Assembly: GCF_003697815.1 (NCBI RefSeq)
Contig: NZ_RDQG01000038.1
Location: 1 to 46,360 of the forward strand
DNA length: 46,360 nucleotides
Direction: 5' to 3'
Source of the DNA: Halalkalicoccus subterraneus
GTDB lineage: Archaea > Halobacteriota > Halobacteria > Halobacteriales > Halalkalicoccaceae
Positions 1 through 7,653 of the stretch are shown piece after piece (positions within the stretch are counted from its first letter, which is position 1; each line of letters starts with the position of its first letter). Made by a program: the position numbers and the translations under genes. The notes beneath the pieces are model-generated. The model did no database searches. It was not told the DNA's origin and saw nothing but the letters and a program-made list of their open reading frames with translations.

Positions 1-2
1 TC

Positions 3-2237
3 GACGCCGGCGAGTACCTCGTCAACTTCGGGGAGTTCGTCGAGAACAACCACCCGCTCGCGCCGGCGTCCTATACCTTCGAGTGGTGGATCCAGGAGTT
101 CGAAGAGAGCGAGGTGAACGTTCAAGCGCTCGCCGATTCCCCACGGATCGACCTCGAATCACCCGCCGTCGAGGAGGCCCTCGACTGGGCAACCGAGTAC
201 GACGCCCCGCTCCATCCCGAGTACACCTACCTCTGGCACGACCTTTCTACTACCCAGTTCGAGGCGCTCGGCGACGCCGTCGACGAGGGGACGGTCACAG
301 CGGGCGAACTCGAACTGACTCGAACACAAGTGGTTCGAGAGGCACTCGAAACCCTGCTGGTCGAACACCGCCAGACCGCAGAGACCCTTTCAATACCCGA
401 GTGGCGCGCGCTCGTCGCCACGATGGGCTTCTCCGAAGAGTTGACCCGCGAGTGGGACTCGCTCTCCGAAGCGGCCCACGCGTGGGACGGCGGACAAAAC
501 GCGATGAAGGCCGTCGAGGAGGTCGCACCGTTCGCCGTGCGGGAACGCGCCCCGACCCGAATCGGCAACCGGATGGGACGGCCCGAGAAGTCCGAGAAGC
601 GCGAACTCAGTCCGGCGGTCCATACCCTCTTTCCGATCGGCGAGGCCGGCGGCCCCCAGCGCGACGTCGCGAAGGCCGCCCGGTACGCCCCCGACATGCG
701 GGACAAACCCGGCGAAATAGAGGTGAGGGTCGGCCGTCGGGAGTGCGAGGACTGTGGCACCCACACTTTCCGTGGGGACTGTCCCGGCTGTGGGGCCAAT
801 ACGTTCCCCCATTACGAGTGTCCCGATTGCGACAGGGAACTCGAACCCGACGAGGCCGGTCGGGTCGAGTGTCCCCGCTGTGAGGTCGCGGGCACGAGCG
901 TCGACCGACGGATGATCGACATCGGCGACGCCTACCACGACGCGCTTGACGCACTCGGCGAGCGCGAGGGCTCCTTCGAGACGCTGAAAGGAGTCAAGGG
1001 ACTCACGTCGTCACACAAGACGCCCGAACCGATGGAGAAGGGCGTCCTCCGGGCGAAACACGGCGTTTCGGCGTTCAAGGACGGCACCATCCGCTACGAC
1101 ATGACCGACCTCCCCGTCAGCAGCGTCCGCCCCGAGGAACTCGACGTTTCGGTCGATGAGTTCCACCGACTCGGCTATCACGAGGACATCGAGGGGGCCC
1201 CGCTTGAACACGCCGATCAGTTGGTCGAGTTGAAGGTTCAGGACATCGTCCTCTCGGACGGCGCGGCCGAACACCTGCTCAAGACGGCCGATTTCGTCGA
1301 CGACCTCCTCGAGCGTTACTACGGCCTCGAACCGTTCTACGACGTCTCAGAGCGCGAGGAACTCGTCGGCGAGCTCGTTTTCGGGATGGCGCCCCACACC
1401 AGCGCTGCCGTGGTGGGCCGCGTGATCGGCTTTACGAGCGCCGCCGTCGGCTACGCCCACCCGTACTTTCACGCTTCGAAGCGCCGGAACTGTGACGGCG
1501 ATGAGGACTGTGTGATGTTGCTGATGGACGGCCTGCTCAACTTCTCGAAGGAGTACCTGCCGGACAAACGCGGCGGGCAGATGGACGCCCCCCTCGTGAT
1601 GTCCTCGCGGATCGACCCCGCCGAGATCGACGACGAGGCCCACAACATGGACGTCGTCGAGCGCTACCCCCTCGAATTCTACGAGGCGACCCGCGAGATG
1701 GCCGACCCCGGCGAGGTCGACATCAGGCTCGCGGAGGAGTCGGTCGGAACCGACGACCAGTACCGCGGGTTTGCCCACACCCACGACACCTCGAACATCG
1801 CGCTCGGACCGGACCTCTCGGCGTACAAAACCCTGGGATCGATGATGGAGAAGATGGACGCTCAGCTCGAACTCGCGCGAAAACTTCGCGCTGTGGACGA
1901 AACAGACGTCGCGGAGCGTGTCATCGAGTACCACTTCCTCCCCGACCTGATCGGGAACTTGAGAGCGTTCTCCAGCCAGGAGACGCGCTGTCTCTCCTGT
2001 GGGAAGAAGTATCGCAGAATGCCCCTCTCGGGCGAATGTCGGGACTGCGGCGGGGACGTGAACCTGACCGTCCACGAGGGGTCGGTCAGCAAGTACATGG
2101 ACACCGCGACCCGCGTCGCCGAGGAGTACGGCTGTCGCGAATACACCAAACAGCGCCTGAAGATCCTCGATCGCTCCCTCGAAAGCGTCTTCGAGAACGA
2201 CAAAAACAAACAGAGCGGGATCGCGGACTTCATGTGA
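3..2237 (+). CDS. polC: DNA polymerase II (PolD) large subunit DP2, C-terminal part
   Basis: The reading frame is open from base 3, so the gene begins upstream; 744 residues are present. PolD is the archaeal replicative polymerase, and DP2 is its polymerizing subunit. The catalytic motif NCDGDED at about 1488-1508 carries the two metal-binding aspartates (DGD), followed by a conserved block ending LLNFSKEYLPDKRGG. Cysteine clusters at about 745-885 (CEDCG, CPGCG, CPDC, CPRC) and 1990-2055 (CLSCGKKY, CRDCG) are zinc-ribbon modules. The protein ends QSGIADFM, which fits a PCNA-interacting (PIP) box. Haloarchaeal DP2 genes often carry inteins; the active-site region here is uninterrupted. The identification is very secure; the N-terminus cannot be judged. 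Confidence 0.97.
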   Translation, partial: DAGEYLVNFGEFVENNHPLAPASYTFEWWIQEFEESEVNVQALADSPRIDLESPAVEEALDWATEYDAPLHPEYTYLWHDLSTTQFEALGDAVDEGTVTAGELELTRTQVVREALETLLVEHRQTAETLSIPEWRALVATMGFSEELTREWDSLSEAAHAWDGGQNAMKAVEEVAPFAVRERAPTRIGNRMGRPEKSEKRELSPAVHTLFPIGEAGGPQRDVAKAARYAPDMRDKPGEIEVRVGRRECEDCGTHTFRGDCPGCGANTFPHYECPDCDRELEPDEAGRVECPRCEVAGTSVDRRMIDIGDAYHDALDALGEREGSFETLKGVKGLTSSHKTPEPMEKGVLRAKHGVSAFKDGTIRYDMTDLPVSSVRPEELDVSVDEFHRLGYHEDIEGAPLEHADQLVELKVQDIVLSDGAAEHLLKTADFVDDLLERYYGLEPFYDVSEREELVGELVFGMAPHTSAAVVGRVIGFTSAAVGYAHPYFHASKRRNCDGDEDCVMLLMDGLLNFSKEYLPDKRGGQMDAPLVMSSRIDPAEIDDEAHNMDVVERYPLEFYEATREMADPGEVDIRLAEESVGTDDQYRGFAHTHDTSNIALGPDLSAYKTLGSMMEKMDAQLELARKLRAVDETDVAERVIEYHFLPDLIGNLRAFSSQETRCLSCGKKYRRMPLSGECRDCGGDVNLTVHEGSVSKYMDTATRVAEEYGCREYTKQRLKILDRSLESVFENDKNKQSGIADFM

Positions 2238-2250
2238 TCGAGCCGGCCGT

Positions 2251-2466
2251 TCAATTGCTCCCGACTTGTCCTGTTACGATCCGCCAGGCGGCGACGACCA
2301 CGACGACGGCACCCGCAAGCGGCAGGCCGGCAATGACGGCCATCGCCAACGAGGAGACGAGGTTCCCGGTCGTGACGAACGTGACGATCGCATAGAACGC
2401 GAGCAAGAGTCCCACGAAGATCCCCCATTCGAGCCGCGTTCGCGGTGCGCTGACGTTCCAGTTCAT
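2251..2466 (-). CDS. Small two-TM membrane protein
   Basis: This 71-residue protein has a short charged N-terminus and two hydrophobic segments (about residues 14-33 and 40-63), so it should be a small integral membrane protein with both ends on the same side. It lies tail-to-tail with polC (14 bases between stops) and is divergent from the P450 gene. An AT-rich stretch at about 2478-2495 (TATA-like on the minus strand) lies at the right distance for a leaderless message. I do not recognise a family and assign no function. Confidence 0.65.
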   Translation of the reverse strand: MNWNVSAPRTRLEWGIFVGLLLAFYAIVTFVTTGNLVSSLAMAVIAGLPLAGAVVVVVAAWRIVTGQVGSN

Positions 2467-2557
2467 GAGTGATACTAAACCTATATTCTACTGTATGTTT
2501 CGGCCTCTTCTACTGACCCACAGAAGGTTGATGCGTGTCCCGATCCTACTGACAGTT

Positions 2558-3781
2558 ATGAGTTCAGCCGAACCGCAGGGGTTGCAGGCGTTTCCCGAGG
2601 CGCTCTCGACGCGCGAGACGTGGCTCGAACCGTTCGGGTGGTACCGCGAGATGCGCGAGAACGCGCCCGTTCGCTACGATTCCGACCGCAACTCGTGGGA
2701 CGTCTTCCGGTATGCCGACGTCAAACGGATCCTGAACGACGACGCGACCTTCTCGGTCGATCCCTCGAAGGCGACCGAGTTCGTCGAACCCGAGGGCGAG
2801 GGCGCGGGACTGATCCTCGATACGATGCTCTTCGAGGACCCGCCGCGCCACGACGAGCTTCGGGGGGTCGTCGAGGACTCGTTTCGTCCGCGGGCGATCC
2901 GTGAGCTCGAACCCCGGATCAGGGAGCTGACACGGGAGATCCTCGACGACGCCCTCGAAGGCGAGGGCGAGATCGATCTGGTTTCCGAGTTCGCTTATCC
3001 GCTACCGGTCGTCGTGATCGCCGAACTGCTGGGCGTGCCCGTCGAGGACCGCGATCGATTCAAGGAGTGGTCCGACGCCATCGTCTCCTCGGCGGGCGAC
3101 GACGAGGGCGGTGCGGAGTTCGCACAGCGCCAACAGGCGGTCCAACAGGAGATGGGGATGTATTTCCTCCAGCTTATCGAAGAACGCCGCGAGAACCCGC
3201 AGGACGATCTGATTTCGACGATCGCGACCGCCGAGATCGACGGCGAGCCCCTGCCCCGCGAGGAGGTACTGGGCACCTGTATACTGCTGCTCGTCGCGGG
3301 TAACATCACGACGACGAACCTGATCACCAACGCCGTCCGGTGTTTCGGGAACAACGGCCTGTTCGACGCCTACACCGACACGGGTAGGGTGCCGACGTCG
3401 GCCATCGAGGAGACGCTGCGCTACCGCGCGCCGGTGCAGGCGATGACCCGCATCGCGACCGAGGACGTGACCGTCGGTGGCGAGACCATCGCTTCGGGCG
3501 AGCGGGTGATCGTCTGGATGGGCTCGGCCAACCGCGACGACCGGCAGTTCTCCGAGGGCGACTCCTTCATCCCCGACCGCTCGCCCAACCAACATCTGGG
3601 CTTCGGCCACGGCACCCACTACTGTCTGGGCGCGCCGCTTGCCCGCTTGGAGGCCGAGGTCGCCCTTTCCGAGCTGTTCGACCGGCTCTCCCATGTCGAG
3701 TTCGCCGACGCGGAACTCGAACCGACCAGGAGCTCGTTCATCTACGGCGTCGAGTCGCTGCCGCTGCGATACTCCGTCTGA
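2558..3781 (+). CDS. Cytochrome P450
   Basis: A 407-residue soluble class I-type P450, a haem-thiolate monooxygenase whose substrate cannot be told from sequence. The ExxR motif (EETLRYRAP) and the haem loop FGHGTHYCLG, with the axial cysteine at about residue 356, are both present. The I-helix reads VAGNITTTNLI: the conserved threonine is there, but the acidic residue usually before it (AGxET or AGxDT) is isoleucine. An in-frame ATG exists at 2465, but it would add 31 residues of unlike composition; 2558 gives a typical start (MSSAEPQGLQAF). No ferredoxin or reductase partner lies nearby. Haloarchaea commonly carry such a gene (CYP174-like); that subfamily is my inference. Confidence 0.93.
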   Translation: MSSAEPQGLQAFPEALSTRETWLEPFGWYREMRENAPVRYDSDRNSWDVFRYADVKRILNDDATFSVDPSKATEFVEPEGEGAGLILDTMLFEDPPRHDELRGVVEDSFRPRAIRELEPRIRELTREILDDALEGEGEIDLVSEFAYPLPVVVIAELLGVPVEDRDRFKEWSDAIVSSAGDDEGGAEFAQRQQAVQQEMGMYFLQLIEERRENPQDDLISTIATAEIDGEPLPREEVLGTCILLLVAGNITTTNLITNAVRCFGNNGLFDAYTDTGRVPTSAIEETLRYRAPVQAMTRIATEDVTVGGETIASGERVIVWMGSANRDDRQFSEGDSFIPDRSPNQHLGFGHGTHYCLGAPLARLEAEVALSELFDRLSHVEFADAELEPTRSSFIYGVESLPLRYSV

Positions 3782-3789
3782 GGCGGGTC

Positions 3790-3795
3790 TTTATC
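3790..3795 (+). promoter_or_regulatory. TATA-like box of first DUF7130 gene
   Basis: TTTATC lies 25-30 bases before the ATG at 3820, the spacing expected for a leaderless haloarchaeal transcript. It favours the 3820 start. Confidence 0.55.
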
Positions 3796-3819
3796 TCCTA
3801 TAGGGTCGAATGGATCCCC

Positions 3820-4143
3820 ATGAGCAGTGGGGAGACACCGGACGAGGTGGACGAGGAGGAGCTCACCCGTATCGGCCTCGGCCAACCGGTCTTCGACGGG
3901 GACGGCAACCGCCTGGGAACGGTCAGGGGGTTCGACAGCGCGGGCTTCTATACTACGATGCGCGAGGGATACGAGGCCATGAGTGCCGAACACGCCCGTT
4001 CGGGCGGGGAGTTCGGGGAGGCCGAACTCATGTGGCGCTGTATGGAGTGTGGCGAGATGGGCCGCATCGACGAGGGCCTGCCTGAGGAGTGTCCCAACTG
4101 CGGCGAGTCCAGGGAGTCGCTGATGTACTGGACCGAGGACTGA
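3820..4143 (+). CDS. DUF7130-type rubredoxin-like protein (copy 1)
   Basis: A 107-residue acidic protein. The N-terminal half contains a PRC-barrel-like strand pattern (GQPVFDGDGNRLGTVRGF), and the C-terminal half is a rubredoxin-like zinc or iron ribbon, WRCMECGEMGR...EECPNCG, giving two CxxC pairs. It ends LMYWTED. It is a clear tandem paralogue of the gene at 4223. The four cysteines could bind Fe (electron carrier) or Zn; sequence cannot decide. It has its own TATA-like box and no leader, so the two copies need not be one operon. The DUF name is from memory of haloarchaeal annotation; the ribbon itself is directly visible. Confidence 0.85.
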   Translation: MSSGETPDEVDEEELTRIGLGQPVFDGDGNRLGTVRGFDSAGFYTTMREGYEAMSAEHARSGGEFGEAELMWRCMECGEMGRIDEGLPEECPNCGESRESLMYWTED

Positions 4144-4194
4144 CGATCCCGACGGGAACCCGCGACGAGTCCTCGCCCTGTCGCCACCGTAGCG

Positions 4195-4200
4195 TTTTAT
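4195..4200 (+). promoter_or_regulatory. TATA-like box of second DUF7130 gene
   Basis: TTTTAT ends 23 bases before the ATG at 4223. The spacing argues for that start rather than the in-frame ATG at 4199, which overlaps the box itself. Confidence 0.6.
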
Positions 4201-4222
4201 GGACGGCCGTCGAACTCCCTTC

Positions 4223-4552
4223 ATGGTCGGAGATAGCGGGGAGATCCCGGACGACGTGGACGACGACGAGATCGAACGCCTCGATATGGGCCAGCCCGTC
4301 TTCGACGAGGACGGCAACCGGCTGGGCAGCATTCGCGGCTTCGACAACGCGGGCTTCTACGTGACGATGCGCGAGGGCTACGAGGCGATGAGCGTCGAGC
4401 ACGCCCGATCCGGCGGGGAGTTCGGGGAGGCGAACCTGATGTGGCGCTGCATGGAGTGTGGCGAGATGGGCCGCATCGACGAGGGACTGCCCGAGGAGTG
4501 TCCCAACTGTGGCGAACCGCGCGAGGCGTTGATGTACTGGACCGAAGACTGA
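4223..4552 (+). CDS. DUF7130-type rubredoxin-like protein (copy 2)
   Basis: A 109-residue paralogue of the gene at 3820, nearly collinear over its whole length, with the same segment GQPVFDEDGNRLGSIRGF, the same ribbon (WRCMECGEMGR, EECPNCG) and the same ending LMYWTED. The differences concentrate in the acidic N-terminus. The ATG at 4223 aligns with the start of copy 1 and sits correctly after a TATA-like box, so I reject the ATG at 4199. The panE gene starts four bases after this stop codon, so the two may be co-transcribed. Function unknown; a small redox or metal protein is likely. Confidence 0.85.
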   Translation: MVGDSGEIPDDVDDDEIERLDMGQPVFDEDGNRLGSIRGFDNAGFYVTMREGYEAMSVEHARSGGEFGEANLMWRCMECGEMGRIDEGLPEECPNCGEPREALMYWTED

Positions 4553-4555
4553 GGG

Positions 4556-5446
4556 ATGGAGGTCGTCGTCTTCGGTGCGGGGAGTTTGGGGAGCCTTCTC
4601 GGGGGACTGCTCGCGCGCGAACACCGCGTCACGCTGGTCGGTCGCGACCCCCATGTTTCCGCGATCCGGCGGGACGGCTTGCAGATTTCGGGTACGATCG
4701 AGACCCACGTCTCTCCGGATGCAACAACCGACGGGATCGGCCTCGAAGCAGATCTCGCATTGGTTACCGTCAAGAGCTACGACACCGACGAGGCCGCCCG
4801 AACTCTTTCTACCGGCGAGTTCGGGGCCGTCTGCTCGTTACAGAACGGGTTGGGAAACGAACAGCGCCTCGAACGCGAACTCGACTGTCACGTGCTCGCC
4901 GGTACCGCGAGCTATGGCGCCCGACTGATGGGGCCGGGCGAGGTCGAATGTACCGGGATCGGGAGGGTGGCCCTTGGCCCGCCCGATGGCGGCGGGAGCG
5001 TCCTCGCGGCGGAAGTCGGTGAGGCGTTCACCGAGGCGACCGTCGAGACGACGGTCGCCGCCGACATGCCCCGGCGCCTCTGGGAGAAATGCGCCGTTAA
5101 CGCCGGGGTCAACCCCGTAACGGCGCTCACCGGGACGGAAAACGGCGCCGTTCTCGGCGAACCGGCGCGGCCGATCGCCCGTGAGGCCGCACGTGAGACC
5201 GCCCGCGTCGCCCGCGAAACCGGCGTCGATTTGCCCGACGAGGCGGCTACTAGCGCCCTCCACCGGGTCGTGCGGGCCACTAGCGAGAACACCTCCTCGA
5301 TGGCTCAGGACATCGAGCGCGGCCGTCGGACCGAGATCGACGCGATCAACGGCTACGTCGTCGAGCGCGCCGTCGAGCCGGTCCCGACGAACGCGCTGCT
5401 GGTCGGTCTGGTGAAAACGTTGGAGAACTCGCGCGAGTTGCGTTAG
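4556..5446 (+). CDS. panE: 2-Dehydropantoate 2-reductase (ketopantoate reductase)
   Basis: A 296-residue cytoplasmic NAD(P)H-dependent reductase making pantoate for coenzyme A. The N-terminal Rossmann motif VVFGAGSLGSLLGG binds the cofactor. The central LWEKCAVNAGVNPVTAL contains the lysine and asparagine characteristic of the PanE/ApbA active site, and the C-terminal SSMAQDIERGRRTEIDAING is the family's substrate-side signature. Length is normal. It follows the second DUF7130 gene by three bases and its stop overlaps the stop of the convergent NifU gene. Other ApbA-family reductases are possible, but the signature fits PanE best. Confidence 0.92.
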   Translation: MEVVVFGAGSLGSLLGGLLAREHRVTLVGRDPHVSAIRRDGLQISGTIETHVSPDATTDGIGLEADLALVTVKSYDTDEAARTLSTGEFGAVCSLQNGLGNEQRLERELDCHVLAGTASYGARLMGPGEVECTGIGRVALGPPDGGGSVLAAEVGEAFTEATVETTVAADMPRRLWEKCAVNAGVNPVTALTGTENGAVLGEPARPIAREAARETARVARETGVDLPDEAATSALHRVVRATSENTSSMAQDIERGRRTEIDAINGYVVERAVEPVPTNALLVGLVKTLENSRELR

Positions 5447-5811
5447 AACGGCGCCTGCGGGCCTTCGTCCGACGACTCGTCGTCGGTGGTTTCGCCGGGG
5501 AACGAGGGGCTCATGCCGCCACTGCCGCCCATCCCGCCGTCGCCGCCCATGCCGGTTTCGGCGTTGACCTTGTTGATCTCGGGGATCTCCTTGACCATCC
5601 GGCTCTTGATCGCCTGGATCGTCATCGGCGAGATCCCACAGCCGCTGCAGGCCCCGCCGAGCTGGATCGTCACCTCGCCGCTCTCGCGGTCGAGGTTCTG
5701 GATGGCGGCGCTGCCACCGTGCATCTGGATCTGCGGGAAGTTGCGCCGCAGGAAGTTACTGATGCGCTCTTCGAGGTCGTCAGCTTCCTGCGTTTCGGTG
5801 CTCATATTCAC
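5443..5811 (-). CDS. NifU-type Fe-S scaffold protein
   Basis: A 122-residue protein with a NifU C-terminal domain (about residues 12-85). The cluster-binding pair is in GGACSGCGISP, and the following MTIQAIKSRMVKEIPEI is typical. Such proteins assemble or transfer [4Fe-4S] clusters in the cytoplasm. The C-terminus is a flexible glycine/methionine-rich tail (GGDGGMGGSGGM) ending in acidic residues. An internal ATG at 5805 (MSTETQ) is the more usual start. The stop overlaps the panE stop on the opposite strand by four bases. Confidence 0.93.
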   Translation of the reverse strand: MNMSTETQEADDLEERISNFLRRNFPQIQMHGGSAAIQNLDRESGEVTIQLGGACSGCGISPMTIQAIKSRMVKEIPEINKVNAETGMGGDGGMGGSGGMSPSFPGETTDDESSDEGPQAPF

Positions 5812-5848
5812 GCATACGACGCGACCGTTCTTAGACCTTTGGACTGTC

Positions 5849-6172
5849 TCAGCGCTCGACCCCGAGCACCCGGTGAAGCTCCGCCTCGATCCGCTCGACG
5901 TAGACCTCGAGGATCTCGTCGAACCGATCGTGCTCGACGATCACGCCCTGTATTCGGCCGTAGGGGTCCTCTGGAAGAGCCACTGAGAACTCGCCGTGCA
6001 CCTCGTCGTACTGCGGTTCGCTCTCGTTCAACACCTGCTGGTCGATCGCGTGGACCAGCTCGGAGTCGTAGCGCTCGTTCATCTGCTCGAAGGCGTTCTT
6101 GTACGATCGCTGGAGCTCGTTGAAGTAGTGGACGTACTTGTCCTCGAACTTCTCGGGGTCGAAGTCGGCCAT
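5849..6172 (-). CDS. DUF5783-type conserved haloarchaeal protein
   Basis: A 107-residue acidic, mostly helical protein beginning MADFDPEKFEDKYVHYF. It resembles the haloarchaeal DUF5783 family, which has no assigned function that I know of. An ATG three codons upstream (6181) is possible, but a TTTTTA box on the minus strand at about 6196-6203 is correctly spaced for the 6172 start. No membrane segment, signal peptide or metal motif is visible. It is upstream of, and on the same strand as, the NifU gene with a 37-base gap, so co-transcription is possible. Confidence 0.8.
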   Translation of the reverse strand: MADFDPEKFEDKYVHYFNELQRSYKNAFEQMNERYDSELVHAIDQQVLNESEPQYDEVHGEFSVALPEDPYGRIQGVIVEHDRFDEILEVYVERIEAELHRVLGVER

Positions 6173-6604
6173 ACCGACCACTCGAACGGCGCGAGTAAAA
6201 ACGGGACGGTGTCGATATTTCTGGTTCTATATCGTCCAGCGTGATTTATCAGTTGGTGGGATCGTTGGTTCGCCGCTCTCGTGCACTGGACCGACCTGGC
6301 GTCCCGTGATTCGACCATCGCGGACGCTACCGAGCGATCCAGTCTTGTCAGCAACTCCACGAGGAGAGTTACCGAAACCGTTGATCGGTCACCAGTGACG
6401 CCAGCGGCTCGGATACCTCCAGGAGCGCGGAACCGATCGATCCGCCGATTAGCGTGGACTACACCTTCCACCGGAACAGACCGCCGCTCGAACAGTCGCC
6501 GTTCGCACCTTCTATCGATATTAAACTCTATACCGAGATATACAATCTCGATCGTCGCGCGACGATCCAACGGGCGTATTACCCGTCCCCACGTACCCCA
6601 CCGT
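6173..6604. other. Long intergenic region with dyads, no supported gene
   Basis: About 430 bases between two divergently transcribed genes. Frames through it translate into arginine/serine-rich sequence without family features, so I call no gene. It holds AT-rich patches and dyads: CGATAT-N10-ATATCG at 6213-6234, TATCGATA at 6513-6520 and CGAGAT-N5-ATCTCG at 6534-6550. The last lies 55-71 bases before the Bat-type regulator start. The promoter of DUF5783 is at its left end and that of the regulator (GTATTA, about 6576) at its right end. Confidence 0.5.
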
Positions 6605-7264
6605 ATGAGTGCTACGATCGTGGAACTCGAACTCCCTCTCGAGGAGTTCGCCCTCTCACGGACGTTTTCGGAACTCGACGAGATAGAGTGCGAAGTCGAG
6701 CGGTTCGTCGCCCAGGACGCCGATCACGTCATGCCGTTCGTCTGGATCACCGGCAACGACGGCGATCGGATCAAAGCGGCCCTCGATCGCGACGAGTCGG
6801 TCGAGAACCTCGAACTCGTCTCGGAACTCGACGGCGAGTGGCTCTATCGGATGGAATGGGTCGATCACATCGAGACGCTGATTCAGATCCTCGTCGAGGA
6901 ACAGGGCTCGATCCTCGCCGCGTTCGGCGACGAATCGGGCTGGCAGCTCCGGGTGCTTTTCGCCGAACGCGACGCGCTGTCACGAACCTACGACTACTGT
7001 CAGGACGCGGGACTCACGATAGACATCCGGAGCATCTACCAGCTCGACGACGGCCGCGAGGGCCGGTTCGGCCTCACGGACGAACAGCAAGACACCCTCG
7101 AAATAGCGTACGAACACGGCTACTTCGACGTTCCCCGGGAGATCACGCTCACCGACCTCGCGACGGAGATCGGAATCAGTCACCAGGCGCTCTCCGAGCG
7201 CCTCCGACGCGGCCAGAAGAGCGTCCTGAAGAACACGGTCATCATCGGCAGCGAGGACGAGTAG
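6605..7264 (+). CDS. Bat-type HTH_10 transcriptional regulator (copy 1)
   Basis: A 219-residue regulator of the haloarchaeal bacterio-opsin-activator class. Residues 1-150 form a sensor-like domain without a recognisable ligand motif; residues about 158-215 are the HTH_10 DNA-binding region (LTDEQQDTLEIAYEHGYFDVPRE, then ISHQALSERLRRG). The frame is open upstream, but the ATG at 6605 fits the paralogue at 13301 and lies 28 bases after a TATA-like box. Its target genes are unknown. It is the mirror of the regulator beside hemC. It ends one base before the end of the convergent membrane-protein gene. Confidence 0.9.
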   Translation: MSATIVELELPLEEFALSRTFSELDEIECEVERFVAQDADHVMPFVWITGNDGDRIKAALDRDESVENLELVSELDGEWLYRMEWVDHIETLIQILVEEQGSILAAFGDESGWQLRVLFAERDALSRTYDYCQDAGLTIDIRSIYQLDDGREGRFGLTDEQQDTLEIAYEHGYFDVPREITLTDLATEIGISHQALSERLRRGQKSVLKNTVIIGSEDE

Positions 7265-7265
7265 C

Positions 7266-7628
7266 TCACCGCCCGCGCGTGTACAGCACGACCAGTAGCG
7301 CGACCAAAACCACTTGTGCGAGTTTGTCGACCGCGTCGAGTACCCCGACCGTTCCGAGCGTCGGCCCCACGATGACGTACCAGAGGACGATCTGTCCCGC
7401 GGTAAACGGGATCCCCAGCAGGTAGACCAGCGGCCGGCGGTACTCCGCGAGTACGAGCCCGATCCCGACGAAGAAGCCGACACCGGCGACCAGGAAGCTC
7501 GCCCGTAGCGCGAGGGCGGGCACGATCACTCCCAGCAGGAGGTGGATCGCACCGCTCAGCGCCGCCAATGCGATCGCGATCCAGTGAACCGATGTCAACG
7601 GATTCGTGTCGAATCGTACCATATCCAT
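7266..7628 (-). CDS. Four-TM membrane protein
   Basis: A 120-residue protein with four hydrophobic segments at about residues 14-37, 41-60, 66-86 and 96-115, joined by very short loops. It begins MDMVRFDTNPLTSVHW, and the segment NPLTSVHWIAIALAALSG suggests a conserved haloarchaeal membrane family whose function I do not know. A second start two codons later is possible. It faces the RecJ-like gene's 3' end on the same strand (25 bases) and converges with the regulator gene. Confidence 0.72.
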   Translation of the reverse strand: MDMVRFDTNPLTSVHWIAIALAALSGAIHLLLGVIVPALALRASFLVAGVGFFVGIGLVLAEYRRPLVYLLGIPFTAGQIVLWYVIVGPTLGTVGVLDAVDKLAQVVLVALLVVLYTRGR

Positions 7629-7653
7629 CGTATAGTTGGCACGTACTTCGTTC

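Noticed and set aside
83-883. Long arginine-rich frame inside polC
   Set aside because: A shadow in another frame of the PolD large subunit; composition is typical of out-of-frame GC-rich DNA.
1480-1520. Intein in the DP2 active site
   Set aside because: The NCDGDED motif is uninterrupted; no splicing motifs are seen in the part present.
2488-2551. CTACTG hexamer repeated at 2488, 2510 and 2546 before the P450 gene
   Set aside because: Short and irregularly spaced (22 and 36 bases); could be chance, no known regulator fits.
6079-6570. Minus-strand frame in the long gap as a gene or transposase relic
   Set aside because: No family motif, partly overlaps DUF5783 out of frame, and no terminal repeats are seen.
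6281-6604. N-terminal extension of the 6605 regulator
   Set aside because: The extension is Arg/Ser-rich, absent from the paralogue at 13301, and lies upstream of the TATA-like box.
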